Shown here: in pieces, positions 35,493 through 50,009 of the stretch
Layout: the number at the start of each line of letters is the position of its first letter
Position numbering within the stretch: position 1 is the first letter of the stretch
Assembly (NCBI GenBank): GCA_947561395.2
Contig: OX387186.1
Location: forward strand, 44,473,220 to 44,537,219
Origin: Buxus sempervirens
Lineage: Eukaryota > Streptophyta > Magnoliopsida > Buxales > Buxaceae
Length of the DNA: 64,000 bases
Direction of reading: 5' to 3'
Position numbers and translations under genes: made by a program
The notes under the pieces: model-generated
Database searches by the model: none
Told to the model about the DNA's origin: nothing
The model's input: only the letters and a program-made list of their open reading frames with translations

Positions 35493-37901
35493 CATTTCGC
35501 AGATCGGTCTATTGATCAACATCATCCTGATTAAGTGCTTCTCAAGCAGGTCAAAAAGAAATGTAAAAAATATCATCCTTTCATCGTCGTCGTCCGATCG
35601 GAATCAAATGGTGAAAGCTTAGCCACACTATCATTTTAGTCCATGTTTGCCATACATTGGATCTTTGTTACCTTTGAACACTTTGAACCTGGCTTTCCCT
35701 AGATCATATGAAGCTTTAGCACTATTTGAAGAGCATTTGCAAGTGGGTTGCCAAATGATTGTCAATTTGAAGTTACTAGTAAAAGTGTTCAATGGAGCCC
35801 CTTTGAACCCTGACTTGTGCAAGTAAAATTAAACTATAAGTATTAACTTAACCTAGACTTATCCATGCACCCTCCTCTTTCACAATAATTAGACACACTT
35901 TGGGATGTGAGAAAGTAAGTGGCACTACATACAACTTGGAAATATCTCAAAATATCCCAAGTCAAGTGACACCTGCAAATTTCTTCCATAACCCACATGC
36001 AATTGCTTACATTGGGTTCATAATAATGTATAAAGTAGTATCTTTCCTTTAACAAAATAAGAGATTTCTTGTACTTACAAGAACTCCTTCATGGCCCCAT
36101 TTGAAATGCTAGCTAATTTTGGGTCTCATTTATTGTCACAGCCTACAATCCTTGGAACCTATATTAATTACAAAAGTCAATACTTGTTAGGTATCAATTC
36201 AGTACCTAATAAACTTAAAAACATTATTTAGAATTAGATGACTAGCTTTTCCCTAAAACCAAATAAATTTTGATATATAAAAAGGAATTAGATGGTTTTA
36301 TGTAATAAAAAAATATATTTTTTATAACTTGTGATTATCATTTCATCATGCATATGGAGCTAGAAGCATTTGATATAATCTTAAATTATCATCAACCCAT
36401 TTAAACATTACATTTTATAATTATAAAAAAGAGTAGAAATTGGAGTTTCCAGATTTTTTATTGGGATTAAAACCAAAATATTGCCCATGCAATTTCCCAT
36501 GACAAAGAAGAAAAAAATTCAACATGTTTTATCTCATGGCCAAGAAATCTTTGACTTTTATTTTTTTGAAGATTCTATATTAATTTGATAACTACTAATC
36601 AACTAACTTAAGTACCTAAATGTTGAAAATTGTAATTTAATTATATTGTTAATTTAAACATTAAATAGTCATACCATCTACTTGTTAATCTAAACGGTGC
36701 ATGACCAACTTGTTTTATCTCATGGCCAACTTATTTAATTATACCCAATTTTCTCCATATGGGGTGCTCTTAATGGAACTATTACAATCTTATTTTACAA
36801 TGACCAACTTGACCATTTCATTGTTAAATAAATCCTAAAATAGCTAGTCATGATATTGGTTAAATAATCCTAGAATTATATTTCTCTAAAATTTCACTTT
36901 CAGTGACTTATGCTATAGACTCTTCAATGACATATAGTTTAATATTTCAAATTTCTAAGGTTTGGTCAGCTGAAGTGGCCTCGTTATGCCTTCTAACTCA
37001 AACATTTTAAACAAATGTATTTAATTTTTTTTAAACTTCGGCATGATCTCTGCCATCACTCCCATTTTTAGAAGTCTTACCCATTAAGACTCTTAAGAGT
37101 CAACACGCTTCCCACAAACATCTTTATATTAAACACAGTTGCAATCTTGCAAATGACAATCAAAAGATACTCACATTAAAAACAAAAAATTAAAAAAAAA
37201 ATCCAATCCTATGTAATCAGTTAATAATGAATTTGTTCTTAACCATGCATTCTCAGTCCATTTGGCCTAATCCTTACTTATGACACCAACTTCTTTATCT
37301 CATTGAACCCCTTTAGCCTTGATCCAAATTCTATGCATCTAAATGTTCCCTTGCAGGATTTGCTATTATTTATTTTTATTTAAATGTCAGCCAAAAAAAT
37401 GATTATTTATTTTGGAATCATGGAGTAGGAAAGAACTAACCAAAATTTTTATAATTAACCACTTTGGTTGTTAAACAATCAATCTAATTTGATTGGTTTT
37501 GGATTGGGATTTTCTACCCAACTTAAGAAATGGGGCCTTGTTATCATGCAAAGTGCATTAATCAATTTTTTTTTTTTACAAAAATTTAAGTAGAATTACA
37601 TCTAATAGATTATGAGAAAACTGTTTAATTCAATAGTGCTTTTAGAGACCTCAAAGTAGTTTTGGCTCCAGCTCAAATCAAGAAGTTACAGGTGGACCAT
37701 CATAAAATAGGCTGAAGCAGCCGATCCAACATTAGCAGTGATCCAACCAAATCATTTCGGGTCATTGGACTCAAGGACCCATAATATGAGATGGGTCCAA
37801 TGATCTTCATATATAATGATAATAGAAATAATTAAGCAAATAAAGAAAAAAAATGCATGTCATGATTAGTAGCCATTATTAGGGTGTTTGTACTCATCAA
37901 T

Positions 37902-38018
37902 ATTCCCAAATTAATCGGGCCATGTCGGTTGCAGGGTCTTGCATGGGCTCTCAGGGATTAGTCGGTTGAGCGTAAGCGGCCCGGATACCCTGAGTTCTAA
38001 AAAAAAATTCCCAAATTA
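37902..38018 (+). mobile_element. 5'-truncated Au-like SINE, 12-bp TSD
   Basis: The insert 37914-38006 is flanked by exact 12-bp copies of ATTCCCAAATTA (37902-37913 and 38007-38018) and ends in an A run. Its 3' half, AGTCGGTTGAGCGTAAGC then GGCCCGGATACCCTGAGTT, matches the conserved 3' part of the plant Au SINE family. The 5' pol III promoter part is absent or very short. Confidence 0.7.
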
Positions 38019-38106
38019 AGTTACATGTGATCTTCAACACTCTCTCTCTCTAGAGTAACTGTGCCTGATGTAAAGATTTGTATTGGTTAATGGGCCATAA
38101 TATTAA

Positions 38107-38585
38107 TAGGGGTGTAATTTGGTTTGATTTGGTTTGGTTTTCTAGCCAAACCAAAACTAGATCATATTATAGAGAATCAAACCAAAAACCAAATAAAATA
38201 GAATTAGAAACCAAAACCATAAAGTAATTAAACTGAAAATTAATGACAAGAAACCATTTTGTGCCATGGAATAAGTTTCTAGAATGAACGCCAAACAGAA
38301 TCTTAGCATTAGGCCTAGGGTTGGTTACATCCAGGGAGGACAACCGTTTAGTCTTGGTTTGTTTTGAGAGAAACCGAAACCAATTAATACAAACCCAAAA
38401 CTGATCCTAGTAGGTTTATTTCGATTTATGAGTTTTAACTAGTATCGGATCAAATACCTAATTGGTGCTTTGACTTAAACATGTGTATATATATATGTAA
38501 TTGGTTCGGTTCAGTTTGACCTTAAAATGAAACGAAACGAAACGAAACTAAAACCGAATCGATTTTATAGCGAAACCATCCCTAG
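38107..38585. mobile_element. hAT-type MITE remnant, ends uncertain
   Basis: Starts TAGGGGTGTAATTTGG and ends near GAAACCATCCCTA. The interior is rich in GGTTTGGTTT and AAACGAAACGAAAC words. No 8-bp duplication could be found, and it may be two overlapping elements. Confidence 0.4.
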
Positions 38586-40289
38586 TTATGTTATGTGTGA
38601 ATAAGTGATTCTTTCAAATAAATTTCCTAGTTACTCTCTAAATAAAGTTCCAAGTTACTTACCTCAACAGGTAAAAGCTACTTGGAGCAACAGTGGCTCT
38701 CTTCATGAAAGAGAACTTGGTGGAAGAACTTAACAAATCTTTTTTAAGGTTGACATTAAAAAATGCTTTAATAAGTCATAAGTTAAAATTAAGTGTTTAA
38801 TTAAACAACCCCAAACGCAGCCTAAGTCATTTGAATCTTTCCTTTTATGGATTTAAAAAGTTTTATGTAGTTTGTATATATGTTGTATGTATATATTTTT
38901 ACAATACCTTGTATTAAAATCTCAAAATATTAGGTTTGTTACATGTATATTGATCATCCAATTATCTAACGTTTCTCATGTTTAATATTAATTAAAAAAA
39001 GACAATAATTTTAAGCAAACCCTTCATGTCATGTGAAAATATTACTTCCTTGTGAAATTTAGTATGATTTTGAAAGAAAAAAAAAGAAAGAAATCTAAAA
39101 AAAGAAAGGAAAATAAAAGAAAATAATAATTTTCATTTATTTTCCAACGTTTGGATAAGATGAGAATTAGAAAGAAAAGAAAATATATCATAATATAAGA
39201 GAATGAGTGGGCTTGGTGGTGGTGGTGGGTGTCTTCAAGTGATGGTAGTGGTAAAGATAGTGTTGGGCATGACAAGGTGGTGAGTTTTAGTGGTGGATGG
39301 GGTAGCGAATGTCGATGTGGGTGGTCATTATAAGGTAGTGGTGGTGATGCTTTCTTTTCCTTAATTTCTTTCAAAATCTATCTTATGGAAAAAAAAAATT
39401 AAGCTCTAAAGAAGAAGAAAGGGAGATCAAATCTTCTTCTTTTTTTCCTATTTTTTTTTTTGTTTCATTCATTTCAACCAAATGAGAGAGAAAGAAATTT
39501 ACAAACAATCCTTTACATTCTGTCAAAACCAAGAATTCAACAGAGCCTCCAAGTAGGAGTAATCCATGGCAACAGGTAACTCTGAAATTTCTTTGTTTCT
39601 AGAATATTGATTATAACTTGGACTATTCAAGAGTAAAAGGGAACAATCAGACAAGAAATATTAAATAAACATACTATATATATGAATAATTTTGGTTTGG
39701 AAGATTACAAAACTCACCCTCCAAATAAGACAATTTAGGGCATAGTTTTCATCACTAGTTGACAATTGAAATGGCATGAAAAGATCTAATGGCTTTTTCC
39801 AAGACTTATTTATCATACAATAATGTCTTTTACTAAAATTGGATGTTTGTTCAGTGGTTACATCCTTCACAAAAGGACAAGACCCTATGAATGTGACATG
39901 TTCAATTCCAAAAGGCAATTGTGCTTATGACAAAGTCATTGATGACTCCAACATAGACAAAAACATAAATCACACAGGTCTAATGGGGATGTCACTTTCC
40001 TACACCCATCCAACTACCATGCTCTTCAGCTTGGGGCCACTTCTAATTAATTAAGGGGGCCCATTATGGTTAGGGCTCAGGTTGGATTTGGATCAAACTT
40101 GAATTGGATATGGTTTGAATTTGGGTTTGCTTATTAGGATCATCTGAATCGGATTGGGTCGAGGTCCCTGTCCATGTCCAACTCACAGGATGTAATTAGC
40201 TATTTATTATCATGTCATATGAAAAATTCTACATTATATAGTCATTATGACTAATAGATGACATATGCAATACTCTTCCCACATAATAC
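38586..40289. other. intergenic, no gene recognised
   Basis: AT-rich sequence with purine/pyrimidine runs and a GGTGGT-rich patch at 39215-39345. Open frames here are low-complexity. Near 40070-40170 a GGATTTGG/GGTTTG-rich patch resembles more decayed hAT-type sequence. Confidence 0.5.
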
Positions 40290-40297
40290 ATAATACA

Positions 40298-41132
40298 TAG
40301 GGGTGCTAAACGGGCCGGCCTAGCATGGCCCGGGCCCGTTTAGTGCGGGCCGCGCGTGGGCCGGCCTAGCATGGCCCGGGCCCGTTTAGTGCGGGCCGCG
40401 GCACGCGCGGCCCGTTTAACTAATACCCCCAGCTCGACACAGCATGCCCTAGCCAGCGCGGCCTGGGGTATTAAAAAATGATTTTTTTTTTATAAAAAAA
40501 ATCAAGAAAAAATCCAAAAAAAATAGTAAAAAAATTCTGAAAATTATTTTTATTATTTACAAAATTGTCTTACACATATTGGGATAGATTTTGCTCACAA
40601 AAATATAAATTAATTAATTATAATATGTACAAAATACATAATCACTTGCACAAATAATACTACATCACTATAGTATAAACACATCCCAACTAGGTTGGCA
40701 CCCACTCATCTATCTTTCATTTGCAGTTTAAAAGAAAAAAAAAGACTAGAGTGACTTTATAGAAAACCAAACCTCCAAAAGTGGGTTTTTACCACCTCTA
40801 CCCTCCAATATGACTGTTATTTCACAATTGGAAGGGTAGAAAAGGTCTTTTAATAGTCAATTACAACCATTAACAGCCATATTGGGAGGGGGGGTGGGTG
40901 TTGGGGGGTGTAAAAGGAGAAAAAAGGTGATTAAAAACCACTTTTTTGGAGGGAATAGTTGGCTAGCTCTCGGCATGCCCAAGCGGGCCGACGCTTGCTT
41001 GGGCCTGCCCACGTGCCCTGGTGGGCCGTGCCTAAACAGGCCGCGGTTCGGCTCGGCACGGCAAGCCCTAGGCCTGTTGGCGTGCCCGGGCCGGCCCGAG
41101 CTCGGGTCGGCATGGCCCAATAAGCAAGCCTA
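40298..41132. mobile_element. GC-capped hAT-like element, 835 bp
   Basis: The left end TAGGGGTGCTAAACGGGCC pairs with the right end GGCCCAATAAGCAAGCCTA. It is flanked by exact 8-bp copies of ATAATACA (40290-40297 and 41133-41140). The two termini (about 130 and 170 bp) are very GC-rich while the centre is AT-rich. The left terminus contains a 46-bp tandem duplication (40312-40357, 40358-40403). No transposase. Confidence 0.85.
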
Positions 41133-41890
41133 ATAATACATAATTAAAATTTTTTAGATATTTATTAAATACATATTATTAGAAATTTTGACTACCAACA
41201 TGAAAACATGAACTCAAGTCTAAGCACAAGAATTTTGCACAAAACCAAATCAAAGATAAAAATTTTATTTATGCTAGAGGAAAGCACGTGCTATTTGCAT
41301 GTTGAAATTGGAAAACAAAAACGTTAATTTACATTTTTCCTAAGTAAATCGTTACATAATAATTAATTATTTCTTTGAATAATAAAATTATATTAAAAAC
41401 AAAAATTTTCATCTATTATAATAAGGCATTTATTTGAATAATTATTTATTTATCTACTTATTTTTAATTGTGATAAAAACTTAAAATAAAATATTATATA
41501 AACGTAAACAAAATCATCCAATAATTAGAAACTATTAGGATTTGAGAAAGGTAATTATAACTAAACATGGGTCTATCCTTTGGGATATGAAAGTCATTAA
41601 TTATCAATAATTAGAAACTATTAAGATTTGAAAAAGATAGTCATAACTAAGATACATGGGTCTATCCTTGGATACAAAAGTCATTAATTAAATCTTATGG
41701 TTATCTTTGGAAAACTTTTGGATTTCATGGAGTTAATTATTGGATACGACTTGGCTCGTTTTGGACCTTTCGGTTATAGAATGTCAGGTAGAAAACCAGG
41801 TTTTACGAATATAGGCTAGAAGCATGCATATGCATGCACACAAACACATGCATACATGCACATGCACACACGTTATTTTTCTTTTTCATG

Positions 41891-42031
41891 ATATCAATTA
41901 GGGATGGCAACGGTTCGATTAAAACCAAACCGAACCAAACCTATTAGGTTCGGTTATGGATTTCATGGTAAACTTGTCGGTTTGGTTTTGGTTTTTTGCA
42001 AAACCTAACCGTTGCCATCCCTAATATCAAT
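41891..42031. mobile_element. 125-bp hAT-type MITE, exact 8-bp TSD
   Basis: The element 41899-42023 starts TAGGGATGGCAACGGTT and ends AACCGTTGCCATCCCTA, a perfect 17-bp inverted repeat. It is flanked by ATATCAAT on both sides (41891-41898, 42024-42031). Exact ends and duplication suggest a relatively recent insertion. Confidence 0.92.
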
Positions 42032-42803
42032 AGAGATCGACTACATTTATTATCGGTTTGGAGCTGGATTTGGATCTGGATCCCATGGATTTGGATCTGG
42101 ATTCCATCATAATGATCCAGCTCCAAATCTGATCTGGATTTGCGCAATTTGAATATAGATTACGCCATCTTTTTAAAATGACAGACGTAATCAAACTCTG
42201 GGTTAGTTGTTAGTGATGACTTGATCAAACGTATCTTGATTTGGATCAGGATTGATTCACCCCAGATTGAATACCCCTTTTTTTCAGTTTTAGAACTGTG
42301 TTGACTAACTGATACTAACTTATAAAGAAGCTTTGATCACTACACATAAACAGACATTGCGCACAGCTGGTACAAATGGACTCAATTCCATAATCTCCCC
42401 TTCTGGGGCAGGTTTTTTAAGTACCAGTAATGGTCACGGCCAGTACCAGTTCAAGCTCCCTCTTCTTCTTCTTCCTCGGATGAGTTCGGCCAAGTTCAGC
42501 TGGTTCCAAAGAAGAAATCATACTGAAGATCTATGGAAACCACAAAGTTGTTCAAACCCCAACAACCATAAGAGGGAGGAGATATGACTTTTAACAGATT
42601 TCTATTATATACAAAGTTCTAAAATTTTGAGTTTTATATAAGAACAAATACCAATCTTTGGATCTGAATTTGAGAAATTACAACATATAACAATAAAGGG
42701 TATATCAGGTTCACCACACTTGGTATCTCTATTGGTATAACAGTTGGTGGGGCACAGGGGAGTTTAATGGTTTTTAACACCATGGATACCATCTTGAGAA
42801 CAC

Positions 42804-45800
42804 TCAGAACAGCCAATGCTTTCTTCTGGTTGTTCTACTAGGAACATCTGCAAATGCAAAAGTGAAGGTTGGATATTAATTTAGATCACATGTTTTCATG
42901 GAAAATTAACTAAAAATGGTGAAAAGTTCATTACCTCCAGTGGCATACAATGAATTGTAATGTACTTCACTCCAGAAGCTCAGCCATAGCTCTAATACAT
43001 GAAAGAAATATCATTGTCTGACAGACGTAGTTCAGGAAACAACTGGGTCAAAATAAGCAAGGAGGTGTCATATGAATTTGCAGGAAAGCATAGAAGACAT
43101 GGACAAAGGTAAAACTCATCAGTCTAGACCATCTTTTGATAATGGGTCACAGGTAGACATCATTGTCTTCTCCACCAAATCAAATGGATCTGCAAACCAT
43201 TGGACATTAAATGGAAACAGACAATGGACAAGATTGAAGTCTATAGAATGCCACATCTCATCCAAGTGGATAAATTTCCCTATCGGAAGGAACCATCAAA
43301 AAGGGCACCAGAACCAATTATGGACACCATGTCCATATTTATCCCATTAATCTATGGGATTACCACCTCATAATTTGATCTAAGAAATATGATCACCTGG
43401 TTAACATAAAATACAAGCAATGTTGCCCTGGCAGTTTTTTCATTCAGACTTTTGAGTTCAAAACATGATGATGGAACAGCACGAATTTGACTTAGATAAT
43501 CCATATGACAATGGATTGTAGTTAGTTACTAAAAAGGCCTTAGAAAGCAGACATGGTTGTGAAAGCACAGCAATCCAATTTGAATAATTATCCCTGATGT
43601 TGTGGTAACAAGTCTCATTTCCAAGTTTCATTTCCTATAGCAACAACAGACCTAAGCTAACTGTTTCCACAGCAATTTTCTTCAAAGCAATATTGTATGG
43701 ACTCCGGTGCTGTTAATGTACTAAGTGTTAATACATCTAATCTATTGTCTTGCTAAGTAGCATCAAAATACTGCATTATCTATAAACAAATATATCCTTA
43801 TAGTAAATTAGAAAAAGTCTACCAGTGAAAGAATGGAACAGTTTCATAATAGGCAACAGGGTACCATATGCCAAGTCCAAACAATATGACCATGGTTTTC
43901 AATTTGGATTTTGAGGGAAATTTTGCAGCTTTTGAATTTAAGGAAATCTTGGAGGAAATATCACTTCTCTGCAATGTTTCCCATAAAAAAAGAAAAAAAA
44001 AATCATGTAGAAGTTTCAAGATAAGAGAAATACCAAGAGAAAATTTTCATGGCCTTACAAAAAAGAAAATTTAAGACCATGAATATGACCACGTGATAAG
44101 GACATAACCTTATTTCCTCACCACATCAAATTAGGATTTGATACTAGTAACTCCTTGAATTGATCTTAGCAAAACTGGCCATCACATCATCCAACAAGTG
44201 ATAGGAAACCATCTGATAATTATTTTGTTCATGATGTGGCTTTCCATGTATATCCACCATCATAGTCCCCATGTCTCATTAAGACTAGAAGACTAGAACA
44301 AAACAATGACAAAAGCCTTGTCAAACATTTTAAACACTTACCATCAAATCATTGTGATTGATCAGACAGGCATGTAATAGGTTTGGTATAACCTGCATAG
44401 GGGCTACATCTAATAATCCTCTTATATCAAATTTGAAATGTCCAAAGTTTTTTCTTCAATTTCAAGAACTTGCTTTCCATTTCTTTGACTTCCAGTGTGA
44501 TCAAAGCAAAAATCAATATTGACCATTTTTCAGGTCTTCATTCATACCTCCCACCATCCTTTTTAGATGAAAGAGTTACTTTATTTCAAAAAGATAAGAA
44601 CAAGGAAAAATGAACAGAGTCCACAACAGCCAATTGTACATGATAAAAGAGCACAACCTGGACCAGATTACAATGTTTTCATCCCCTCAATATCTCATCA
44701 TATGACAACCTACACACAGAGATTGCCTATGAGCTCCCTGGCTAATGATATCAGCAAGCCTGTTGACTGATCCAGGGACATTGTTGAATGAGACATTCAG
44801 ACCATGTGCCAAAGATCTAGCTAAATGGATAAAATGGGAGAGTTCAGCAACGCTCTCCCCCTCCTTTCATCCAAGAGATAACCACTCCTAATCTTTGGTA
44901 TGATTAAATTTGAAACCTTAAATTTTAACTAACCCTAGTATGGAAGATTCTTCTTTTAATCAGAATTGACAATGTTGCCAACTCAAAGTCATACTCATCT
45001 TGATCAGAGTCATGCGGCCAGTAATGTTAGTTTTTTTATCTCCCTCCCTTGTCTGACTGACAATAATATTCCCTCATAATAGTTAATATTATGTGCTGCA
45101 AATACTTACATATCTTTTCCATACCCTTTTATGAGGAAATTACTACCATTGTTCAGCCCTTGATTTCAACAATTACTAACACTTGGAATTATTTTACATA
45201 GTAATGGACTTGGTCATAGAAGTTGATTGTTTGTTCTGGTTGATCAACTGGCTTTGAGTACTGAATCTTCTTACCATTGTCTGCTTCATCTGCTGTTCAA
45301 GGTTTGAAGCCATTTGAAGGTTTTTTTCAACTCTGTAAAGACTCAAGGTAGCATCTCTCACCAAGTTTATGCCTAAGGATTGTATTCAAATGGAAAGAAC
45401 TTGCCAGTAATCCTCATTAAGTTATAGTGAGAAGTACGCAATATTTAACAGATATCTATTAGTAGCTTTTCAAAATATAAGCCATAAGGATCATAAAATA
45501 TTCAACCTTAATTCAAGGAAGAAAGTTCTGCAAGCAATAGAACTTCTTTTTACATCTATAATTAGATGCTTAAATCAACTTATAGTGGTGTACTCGCCCA
45601 CAAAATCTTAATAAATAGAATTGAGAATGATTACTTCTGTTTTCAATATATATATTATAATTCGAGTATTTACTAATATATTTATAATTTTATCAGATCA
45701 TAGAATAATATAATTTTACAATAAGGCAATTACTTGAGCATATGATAAAAAAAATTTCATGCATTGGAACTCCATTACACATTTATAGTAGATGTTTCAA

Positions 45801-48800
45801 TCAACTTGAGATGGTGTACTCTACAGAACAATCTTTAAATAAACAGAATAAATTAAAAGTAGTTTTTCTGTTTCTATTGTATATTCTAATATCTAATTAG
45901 CACTAGACCAGATCATCATTGACATAATTACATAATAATATAACAGATATAAAATAATAAATAAATTCAAATGCCTAAAATAAACTAAATAAATACATGC
46001 AAATTTGTGATGCATGTGCTCTAACTGATGGCAACAATAGCTTCTTTTTGCCTTGCAAAAATGAGAAATAGAGATAGATTATTAAATTTCTTGCTTCAAA
46101 TTCTAATTGAATCATTAATTTTATATAAATATCATATTCAATATTTTCAAGCACATCTAACTCAACAATTATCAGATGAAGTTTCAATTTTCATTTTATC
46201 AGTTTATATCTAAAAGTATTACCCTAATAAATATTTTCGAAGTCGCAACAACAATATCAGTCACTTTTTTGGGTCATTTTAATGAGTCTAAGCTGAGATG
46301 CATTTATAATAATCATTAACAGGGTGGAGTTTTTGGACCTCAGCCTTCAGGTTAGTCGGACCCAGGGCAATCAACAAGTTTTTAGTATCTAATGGATGTC
46401 TGGTTGCCTGTCATATGGATACCTAGACCATGTGTACTACCTATCTGCTAAAAGCATTCACATTTGCTCTGCACTTATCCCTCAATTTCACATAATCCGT
46501 TAAATTTTAGAAACTGGCTAACATTCTGGAATGTCTTGACCAATATCTGGACTGGACATGGGATACAGATATTTAAATTAAACAAAAGTGACGCATTTAT
46601 TCACATAAAATATTTAGATACTTGGCTTCAGCAGCACAATTCTATTCCACCACTCCGGAATTAATCCCCAATCTCCATCTTGGCAAATGAAAATAGATCC
46701 AGATTTCATGAAAAAAAATCGCTATGAAACCCATGCAATCAAGTGTATGTGCTTACACAACATGAAATAGATTACACAATCACAAAACCAAGTAGACAAA
46801 AGCAAATCCTAAGGTTATATTTTCAAAATGAATAGATAACAATTAGAGATAAAATTCTTACCCTTTGAAGGATTTTGATCTTTTGGGACAATTTCGATCA
46901 AGCAAGTGTCTTTAAAAGAGGTGAGTAAACAAATTTTAGCTTCAAACTGCAGATAGTATAATCAAACATCAGGAAAATGAATAAAAAAAAGAAAAAAAAT
47001 GCAGTGCTTAAATAAAAAGAAAAGGGGAGACTCCAATAGGAGATCCAGAAGAGCCAAGTTAAATAAAAAAATATCATAATTATTGAGTACAAATCAAAGA
47101 TTTGTAGATATACTGGATAAGATTAAGAATACATATTATATAGCTGCCTGTTGAAGTTCATTGTGAATGAGGCCGGCCGAGAGAATATAGTACATATCAT
47201 AACTGATAATGGAAGTGCATATGTAAAAGCAGTTAACATGCTTCAGGAAAAGTATAATTTGTATTGAACCCCATGTGCAGCACTAGTACCGATTTGATGC
47301 TCAAGACCATTGCATAAAATCATAACATCTCAAAGTGTCTAGGACCTGGACCGTATTCATATACAATCATTCATATGTCCGAACTATGATGAGAGAAGCC
47401 TGTTGTGGTAATATACTGAGACAAGGTACAATGAGCTTCGCCACCAACTATATAGCATTTGAGAGTATTTTGAGCCACATAACAGGGATGAAGTTAAATG
47501 TTTATAGGAGAGGACTGTAACACTTGTCCTTTGAGTAACAGTGTTGCTGGAAAAAGAGTGAAGGGCATTGTATTGTTTAGTTGACTCTGGTGTACAATTT
47601 ACAATTTCCCTCAATGCAACATCATAAACCTTGGATAGAATAACACAAGATGAGGACTATCTAGACAAAGGCAGTGGCATTGAAGCTCTGATTATTAGGT
47701 TTAAAATTTACACCAGAACACGTAGTAGAGCAACCACAGTTTCCAAATTATCAAGAAAATGAGGAAACAAACAAGACTAGTTTCTGAAAACAATAAACTT
47801 ATATTATAACTCAAACATCATCATACCTGATCTGCAGCTGCTTGTAAGGTAACGTGATCTCCCCATTCGCCTGATCTGGAGGCATAAAAAATGAATCAGA
47901 AAATTGTTATAGTATTAAATATGGTGTCATGCAATCTAATACAGGAGTGAAAATAAATGAGGGAGGCAAAAAGAAAAACCCAAAAAAAAAAAAGAGAAAA
48001 ACCCAAGAAATGTCCAATATATCAAACCTTTTCATCTTCTTCAAGTAACTTTTGTACTTCATTGGAACATAACCTTCATACAACTTCTGGAAATGTTTAA
48101 GCTGAAAAGGATAAATATTATCATGGGGACATATCACAGCCAGATTATGTCCTCTCAACAAGAAATATGCGATGGTTTCAAAATACTGAAAACTGCACTT
48201 ACTTTTCATGTTCTTATAAATCAACTTCAACATCTATCTCCAATGCAAACTACAAATTTGTAATTTTGGACTGCATGCTTAATTCTGGTATATCAATGTC
48301 ATAATTATTAACCCCGTAAAGTAATATTAGGATTGCCATTATATCATTTGCTCGGTACATTCGGCTAGTTAACTGATTTTTGAATATCAACATAAAACAT
48401 CCTCAGTCATTCTTCTAGTATGCATAAGTATACATAATATTAAAAACAGGTTTTACAATAATATTAATACAGCGACCACTTGTATACTACTTAACTGAAT
48501 TCTGAATATCAACATAAAACATCCCCAATCATTTCTCTTATGCACACAAGCATACATAATACTAAAAAACAGGTTTACAATAAAATTAACATAGTGACCA
48601 CTTGTATATTATGACAACAACCTAAAGTCCACATTTAAGATCATCAACGCAGCGGCTACCAGGAAATTTTCAAAAAAAAATTAAAAAAAAAAAAAAAACA
48701 AAGAAAAAGGCTCAATGAATAAGTTTCAATATTGAAAACAAAGAGAAATGGTTGAATTGAACCTCGACCAGAATCAAGATAGCTACATGACAAAGCGATA

Positions 48801-49970
48801 ACTACCTAGCCCTTGAGGTTGTTTTTAAGTTTTTGTGTTCTAAATTTCCCTTTCTTACAGATTGATAACATCGAAAAGAGAATGTAAGAATGCAGGAGTT
48901 AAGTTTCGTGAATCATACCTGCTTAACAACCTTCTTTCTTACATGTTTGTGGTAGTCAGGATTGCGAAATAACTGATCTGCTAAAGCTCGAAACTATTAG
49001 AAGAAAACATTAGTTAAAAACACACCATAAAATGATAATATTGAGGAGAACATTCAAATAAACAAAAATGACTAATAGGTAGCTAATTCTAGGCATCAAA
49101 CCTGGCAATTTCCATCACCTTCAATATGCAGTTCCTCTAGACCATATGTGTTCAATCTGACAGAAAATTCAAAACTATTAAAATTATAAGAGATTGCCAC
49201 TTTATAAGAGAGAAAATGAAGTCTTGTAAAATATCCAACTTCATGTCAATATAGCTTCCCTACTGTCTAAATTATCCAACATGCACAACATGATCACCCT
49301 CGTGAAGGATAGTTTTATCAAATTCAATATAGTAATAAGTGGTCCAAGTAGGAGAAATAATAAAATTTCATTTGTGACAGTTTTTGCTAGCAAAGGTTCT
49401 CTGTGCTTGTTTCTCTGCCATTTCATTCAAGGCTTTGCATGCTGTTTCATCAATTTCCAACACGTAGCCCTTGCCGTTGGATTTTTATGCCACCATACGA
49501 AAAAATTCTGAAAATTTTTAAGTCAAAAACTCTACTATGTGTGTGTTTGTCAAATCTAAAAAATCATAATTTTTAAGTTTAATATGAAAAATTATCAGTT
49601 GATTTTTTCATAGTTTTAGAAGATAATTAGGTTCTATAAAATGAAATTTAAAAACATCTATACAAAAATAAGTAAAAAAATGACTATATGTGTGTAATAT
49701 ATGATGATAAATACAAATATAAATAATTGTACATATTTATGTATGTATATATGTATACATACATCTCTCATTTTTCTTCTTTTTTTCCTCACATGATTTC
49801 TTTTCTTAAAATATAAGAATGCCTAACTAACTCATTCTATCTCCAAGAAAGGGTGACGCAAACACGTTACCCCATCTCTCTCCTTTATCCCCAACCCCTC
49901 CCTCCCTACGCTGTCTTTTTTTCCTTTTCTTTTTTTCATCTTCAGCAAGTGAAAGAAGCACCACTGCTTT

Positions 49971-50009
<39 letters not shown>

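Larger units (their letters stand above)
33620..37900. other. intergenic, repeats and organelle insert only
   Basis: No gene recognised. Contains a hairpin repeat at 34024-34126, GA-rich and TA-rich simple sequence (34830-34980) and a plastid-derived segment near 35250-35492, each listed separately. The remainder is AT-rich with only short unsupported open frames. Confidence 0.5.
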
